Shown one piece after another: positions 59,450 through 64,000 of a stretch of DNA of 64,000 nucleotides; position 1 is the first letter of the stretch; each line of letters opens with the position of its first letter. The notes under the pieces were generated by a model, which was given only the letters and a program-made list of their open reading frames with translations, was not told where the DNA came from and did not search any database. The stretch comes from Chimonanthus salicifolius. Lineage: Eukaryota > Streptophyta > Magnoliopsida > Laurales > Calycanthaceae. Where the stretch lies: contig CM023539.1 of the NCBI GenBank assembly GCA_013350335.1, forward strand, positions 15,748,302 through 15,812,301, in the 5' to 3' direction. The position numbers and the translations under genes were made by a program.

Positions 59450-60201
59450 CAAGGTTGTCAAAATCGCACGATTCCAAGTCAAATTGAGGGGTATCACGAT
59501 TCGACTCGCATTAGCTATCGAAATCCCCAAAAAACTGCGTTTTTTGAGTGAATCGCGAATCGTGCGATTTGACTCGTATGAATCGTGGTATCGTACGATT
59601 CATACAAGAGGAGAGAAAGACCAAAAGACAGTTCTTTTGGAAAAAATAAAGAAATTTTGGAAAAACAAAGCCTAACTTTTTGCATGATACCTATTTAAGT
59701 ATAACTCTTCTATAGTTACAAATCCCTCAACCCCCGAACGGGTCCTCACCAGCACATCTCTGATGATCAAGCTCCACAGAGCCTAACATGCCTCTATTTT
59801 TCTTTCTCTGTTTTAGTTTTTCTCTTCTTCTCTTTTCTTTGCTTTTGCTTTCCTTTTTCTTCTCTTTTCTTTGCTTTTGTTTTCCTTCTTCTTCTCTTTT
59901 TCCACTGTTCTGCTCTTTTCGTTTTTTCTATGTTATCATTCGCACGACTTATGTAACAAATTTCATGAAATAATAATAGAATTAAGTTTGCATGTCAACA
60001 ATTTCCCTTCCACGGTCATATAGTATATTGTATGGTGTATAACAGTATATTGTTATATTGTATAATGTATGGTGTACAATATACTATATTTTGGAATGTA
60101 AAAACTTGACTCTAATGCATTTTTATGAATCTTAGGATTCTACGATTTACGATTTACACCCCTAAACCGATTCACGATACGATTCGATTTTAACAACCTT
60201 G
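59450..60201. mobile_element. hAT-type MITE inside the right LTR
   Basis: It is 752 bp long. TIRs are CAAGGTTGTCAAAATCG / CGATTTTAACAACCTTG, with one mismatch. The 8-bp TSD ATATATGC is perfect (59442-59449 and 60202-60209). The left LTR at 56560-56570 keeps the uninterrupted AATATATGCAATTAA, which is the empty site. Subterminal TCGTACGATT/AATCGTGCGATT dyads are abundant. A C/T-rich run lies at 59790-59930. Confidence 0.96.
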
Positions 60202-61267
60202 ATATATGCAATTAATTAATATTAATTTATCACAAATAATCATGCAACCACTAAGAATCTAATGTGTTAAATGGGATTAAACGTGTCAATGGTAGTCAAA
60301 ACTAAGAGGGGGCCCACGAGAATGGAATTGAGAGTAAAACATGGCTTGGCTAGAATCTTGGGGCAATTGAGCATTAAATAATGTAATTTACATAAAGATG
60401 GTGGGATAACTAATAAAATATGGAAATAAAGAGGGTTAAGCGACGGCAGAAAGTGGTGTATGGTCCAATGGCAAGGCCAAATGGGCCTTAGAGAAGAAGG
60501 CGACGAGGCAGGAGGGATCTGGGAGGGGAGGCAATGGGCTGGTGGGGTATAGCAGGTGGTGGCAATGGGGTTTGGATCTAAGACAGGTGGCTGCAATGCT
60601 AGGGGGAAGGTGAGGGGGAGGCGGAAGCAGATTGGGGTCAAGAGGGTGACGAAAAGGGCAGGGATGGGTATGGGGTGGCGATGATGGCTAGAGGACCCAA
60701 AAAAGAGGTGGTGGAATAGGGGAAGGCAAGGGAGGGGTGACGGCTATAGGGAGAGGGTTGAAGACAAGTGGCGGCAACAGTTAGGGACTAAGGAAGGGTA
60801 ACAACAACGGCTTGAGAAGCCTGTGGGGTGGCAATGGGGATGAGGGGACCTAGGAAGGTGGTGGCAGCAAAGGGGCAGCAAAGGATGGTGTCAGCTAGGG
60901 TTCCAAACAAAGATGAAAAGAGAAAGGGAAAAAAGAAAGAGGAGGAGGAGATAGATACCTGATCTTGGAGGGCTTCTCACCTTCCGAGGCAGATTTGGAG
61001 GGCTTTTCACCTTTCGAGGCTTCTCACCAAACTTGATTTCTCACCAAGGCCTCATGCGCATGGGGCACAGAGAATTTCTTTCATTCCATTATTCAATGTC
61101 ATTAGCCCTAATGAGGCTTACACAAGTATTTATAATAACTCAAAACAAGAAAAGACCAAAATACCCCTAATTACAAGAATGACTAAAATACACTCAAATA
61201 ATCTAATGGAAAAAATACAATAATGAGAAAATAAAAAACTAATGTTGTGGTGCTCCGCATCACTTTT

Positions 61268-63358
61268 TATGTTAAATTATGTCATTTGTTTTTATTCACC
61301 TTCTCAGTCCAGATATCTAACACTCTAACTCACTAACCAACTAACACTCTAACTTTGTATTTAGACTGGTCCTAAGGCTATTTATCTTTCTTTTCACCCG
61401 CTCAGTTCGGCTTGGAACTGTTTAGAGGTCACCCATTCTATGAGTTTTTTGCGCATGACTCGATTTACTGGAGGCTCAGGCTCAGCCCAAACCTAAGAAT
61501 TGCTCCAAACACTTGTCGAACGGAGGATGTATTATTTACTTTTTGCAATTTATTTACTTTCTGCAATTTATTTATTTACTTTAGAGTTTTGTACCCTCTG
61601 GGCTGAACTCTCAGAATCCACCAAGTGGTTATTGCCTGAGGATACTTGAGACCAGGCGTTGAGTACTTTATTTACTTTCCGCTTTAAAACACCATGCCTT
61701 AGGTGTTATTTTCATTATTGTGTGTTTTTGTATTGTATCAAACTTTTTTGTAAAATAATCACCACACCTAAAAATAGATTACTTACGCGTAATTGGACGT
61801 CGCGACTATTTACACACCATTTTAATAATTAATCACCAAACTTAAAAATAATAGATTAATCACGTGTATTTTACCATTGACGATTATTATACATTTTTAT
61901 TCTTTACAGTTATTTCGAAAAACTTATCGAACGACGGTGAGGAGATTCAACCATACTCTTTATTTTCAAATGCATCATATATTGCATTTATACTTAAAAT
62001 TGGGACCCATGGACATAATAATGATGGAAAAGACTGAATGGGATCAGAATGCGAGACCTGACATTGCTTATATGTAAGGGATATATTTGAAGTTCTAATC
62101 ATTAGAACGTAAGCATATAAAGGTGTCAGGGAGCCGAGGCCTAACAGTCTATAAAAGCATTAGGGACCCAGTTATGTGTCTAGAGATTAATAGGTTAGAT
62201 GAATTGGATGAAATTGCATTGTCGTTAGTAAACAATTCAAAATGTGGTATTGTATATTTTGTTTCTATTATATATCTTCATGCAAGGCTTATGAATAACC
62301 AGCTTTTACCCTCACTTGAAACCAGTACTGCAAATAGCTTCGTGACCAGACTTGAATCTGGTATTCTCCTGTGTGAAACCCTATGCAAAAAGGGACGGGA
62401 CGATAGATGAATGGTATAGGAACGAACACAGGTGTTGATGGTTTTTCTCTTTACTTTCAATATTGATTTGATTTATCCCCGGGATGGGGGAGATTATATG
62501 CATGTATAAACTGAGTGAGGTAATTATACCGAGTGTATGGCAATATGATGGGTTAAAAGATAATTTAATCCATATGAAAAGATAAAATGCTAAGTGCCCT
62601 TCCATTGTTAGATGGACTACCTTCATGCACTATGTGGAGCATTGGACCATGTCACGTTGCAATGTAGAGCTTGTATACATGCTAGGTGCAGCATTTGACC
62701 GTGTCGGGTAGTAATGCAGAACATATTGTGGACTGTGAAGCACCGGTTTACGTTGTGAAACTGGTGTAGATCGGGTGTCGATTGCTCGAGGCAAAACTGT
62801 GTGTGTAAGAAAGAAGCATGCATATAAAAATGGCAGAGATTAACCATTTTAGGGTGTTGACCCAAGATAATAGAAAAGGGATGATAGTTGCATGATAAGT
62901 TGATTGATTTATGATATATGTGATATTATTATTGTTGAACTCTCTTCACTGGGCTGTTAGCTCATATCCCTTACATTGTAGGACTTATGCCTGAAGAAGG
63001 AACTGAGGAACCTTCGTTGTTGCCTTAGGGATGCCCTCTCTAATATTCTCCACTGAAGGGGAATATGTTTACTATGTGTATTTTCATGCTAGTGATGTAA
63101 TATTATGCCGTCTGAGGCATAATAAACCACTCCATTTTCTTTGTGCTACTCTAGTGATGATGTTTATATGATATGTTATATGTATTTATTTGTGAAGGGT
63201 ATTATGGTAGATATTTAAGTCCACGTGTGGAGAGCACAAGTGACATTTCTATTTAGAACCTTAGATGAGGCCGCAATAGAAGCCCATAGACTATTCCTAT
63301 GTGTTATTATTAAAAAAAATCAGTCGCGTTTCGGGCCCACAACGGGACGGAACGTGAC
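61268..63358 (+). repeat. Right part of the outer LTR-like repeat
   Basis: It continues the sequence broken at 56449 (CTTTT duplicate). It holds blocks shared with 8.6-10.4 kb: 62000-62170 with 8618-8800, and 62945-63125 with 9440-9600. A short internal duplication, TTTACTTT(C/T)TGCAATTTATT, lies at 61538-61580. No coding sequence. Confidence 0.6.
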
Positions 63359-63363
63359 AATTG

Positions 63364-64000
63364 TTGACATGATCCTAACAGTGAAAAGAGAAATCCTTTC
63401 AAATAAGTTATACCATTTACAAACCAGAAAAAAGAAGGATTAGGGGCACCCGAGCGCAAGTACGCAATTCACGCTCCATTTTCAGTTAACCTTCAATTTC
63501 ATCTGACAGTTAAGAAAAAACCATAGTTACTGTTGTCAAACCACATGGTTTTTGGTTTAAGGCGTGAAGAATAAAAAGGGTAAAAACCATCTTTTAAAAC
63601 TCCCGTTCTTTTTCCTCTTCTCTCCTTCGCTTTCCTCTTTCTCCGCAAACCCAATTTGGAAACTTCCCCGTCTTCCCACATATCGTTCTCAGTTCTCACA
63701 CTAGCAATTGTGCATTCATACCTATCTTATATAAGCTCAACATACTTATAAGGAATGCACTTCTAATAATATGGTTCTCCAACTCTCCATCAGCGTGCCA
63801 CAAAAAAAAACTCAAAACTTAATTTTTTTAATACAATTAAAATCTAAATAAAATTCTAAATTTATGCATATACATCATACATAAAGCCATAAAAGGAATA
63901 GTCAAAATGGAAAATATTTCTAATAATTAAAAAAAATGTAATTCATGGATAGATCAAATTATTATAAACTCAAATGAGATTAATTTCGTCCTTCTAATGA
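63364..64000. other. AT-rich end of the window
   Basis: No gene was recognised. A minus-strand ORF (63699-63499) is Lys/Arg-rich but has no family motif. Confidence 0.35.

Larger units (their letters stand above)
56450..61262 (-). mobile_element. Non-autonomous LTR retrotransposon (LARD-like), minus strand
   Basis: LTRs are 56450-57778 and 59335-61262. Both start TGATRCAG and end GTGGTGCTCCGCATCA. The perfect TSD CTTTT lies at 56445-56449 and 61263-61267. A primer-binding-site complement CTCTGATACCA (59319-59330) before the right LTR shows minus orientation. The left LTR carries an extra 219-bp inverted insertion and the right LTR a 752-bp MITE; without these they are about 1.1-1.2 kb each. 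The 1.5-kb interior has only a gag-like N-terminal remnant and no protease, integrase or RT, so it depends on a partner. Confidence 0.9.
54808..63358 (+). repeat. Long LTR-like repeat hosting a nested retrotransposon
   Basis: The outer ends are TGTAATACCCCTACCC (54808) and ACGGGACGGAACGTGACA (63358), flanked by ATTTT (54803-54807) and ATTGT (63359-63363), a TSD with one mismatch. Removing the nested element at 56450-61262 and its 5-bp duplicate leaves about 3.7 kb of non-coding sequence with a TATA-like TATAAAATGG near 55576 and a palindrome array. It matches degenerate repeats at 1.7-7.8 kb and 7.8-10.4 kb in block order. A solo LTR of a Gypsy element with very long LTRs is the best explanation. 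Confidence 0.6.

Noticed and set aside
60267..60641. Proline-rich 124-codon ORF on the minus strand
   Set aside because: It lies in the right LTR; the corresponding region of the left LTR (56640-56990) does not keep the frame.

Overview
The window looks like intergenic and intronic chromatin from a large, transposon-rich plant nuclear genome. Evidence: AT-rich sequence, plant Copia and Gypsy pol fragments, plant-type TRIMs, tRNA-derived SINEs, many hAT MITEs, a FAR1/MULE transposase, and two intron-containing plant gene families. I cannot name the species. The long TE-filled introns suggest a big-genome angiosperm, but that is inference. No rRNA, tRNA, CRISPR or operon structure was seen.

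Only two host loci are convincing, both on the minus strand. One is a two-exon Bet v 1/MLP-like gene (22243-24572) that looks intact, with a 1.9 kb intron holding a hAT MITE and a SINE fragment. The other is the last three exons of a shaggy/GSK3-like kinase (48857-52452). Its upstream exons were not found in the remaining 11.5 kb, so it is either truncated or split by a giant intron.

Almost everything else is mobile DNA, and many elements can be bounded to the base by target-site duplications (TSDs). Left to right: a Gypsy RT/RNase H relic (1072-1680); a long degenerate LTR-like repeat region (about 1.7-7.8 kb) holding a TRIM-type LTR element (2791-5626), itself split by a 2 kb hAT element (2941-4978); a second copy of the same repeat family (7.9-10.4 kb) holding a complete 518-bp TRIM (9606-10123); a 6.55-kb Mutator-like element (11070-17620) with long palindrome-rich terminal inverted repeats and two convergent genes; LTR fragments and a Copia 3' end (17.9-20.3 kb); a complete but dead Copia element (30489-36041); an LTR-like region with a non-coding insertion (36.9-40.9 kb); two hAT relics (41938-43010 and 43234-44339); a MITE in the kinase intron (50028-50476); and a two-level nest in which a minus-strand LTR element (56450-61262), carrying two MITEs and a 215-nt inverted duplication, sits inside a larger LTR-like repeat (54808-63358).

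The most interesting objects are the MuDR-like two-gene MULE with mirrored promoters in its palindromic TIRs, the inverted LTR/internal-junction duplication that would make a long hairpin RNA, and the recurrence of short self-complementary motif arrays in the terminal regions of unrelated element families. I found no wholly new biological system that sequence reading alone can prove.
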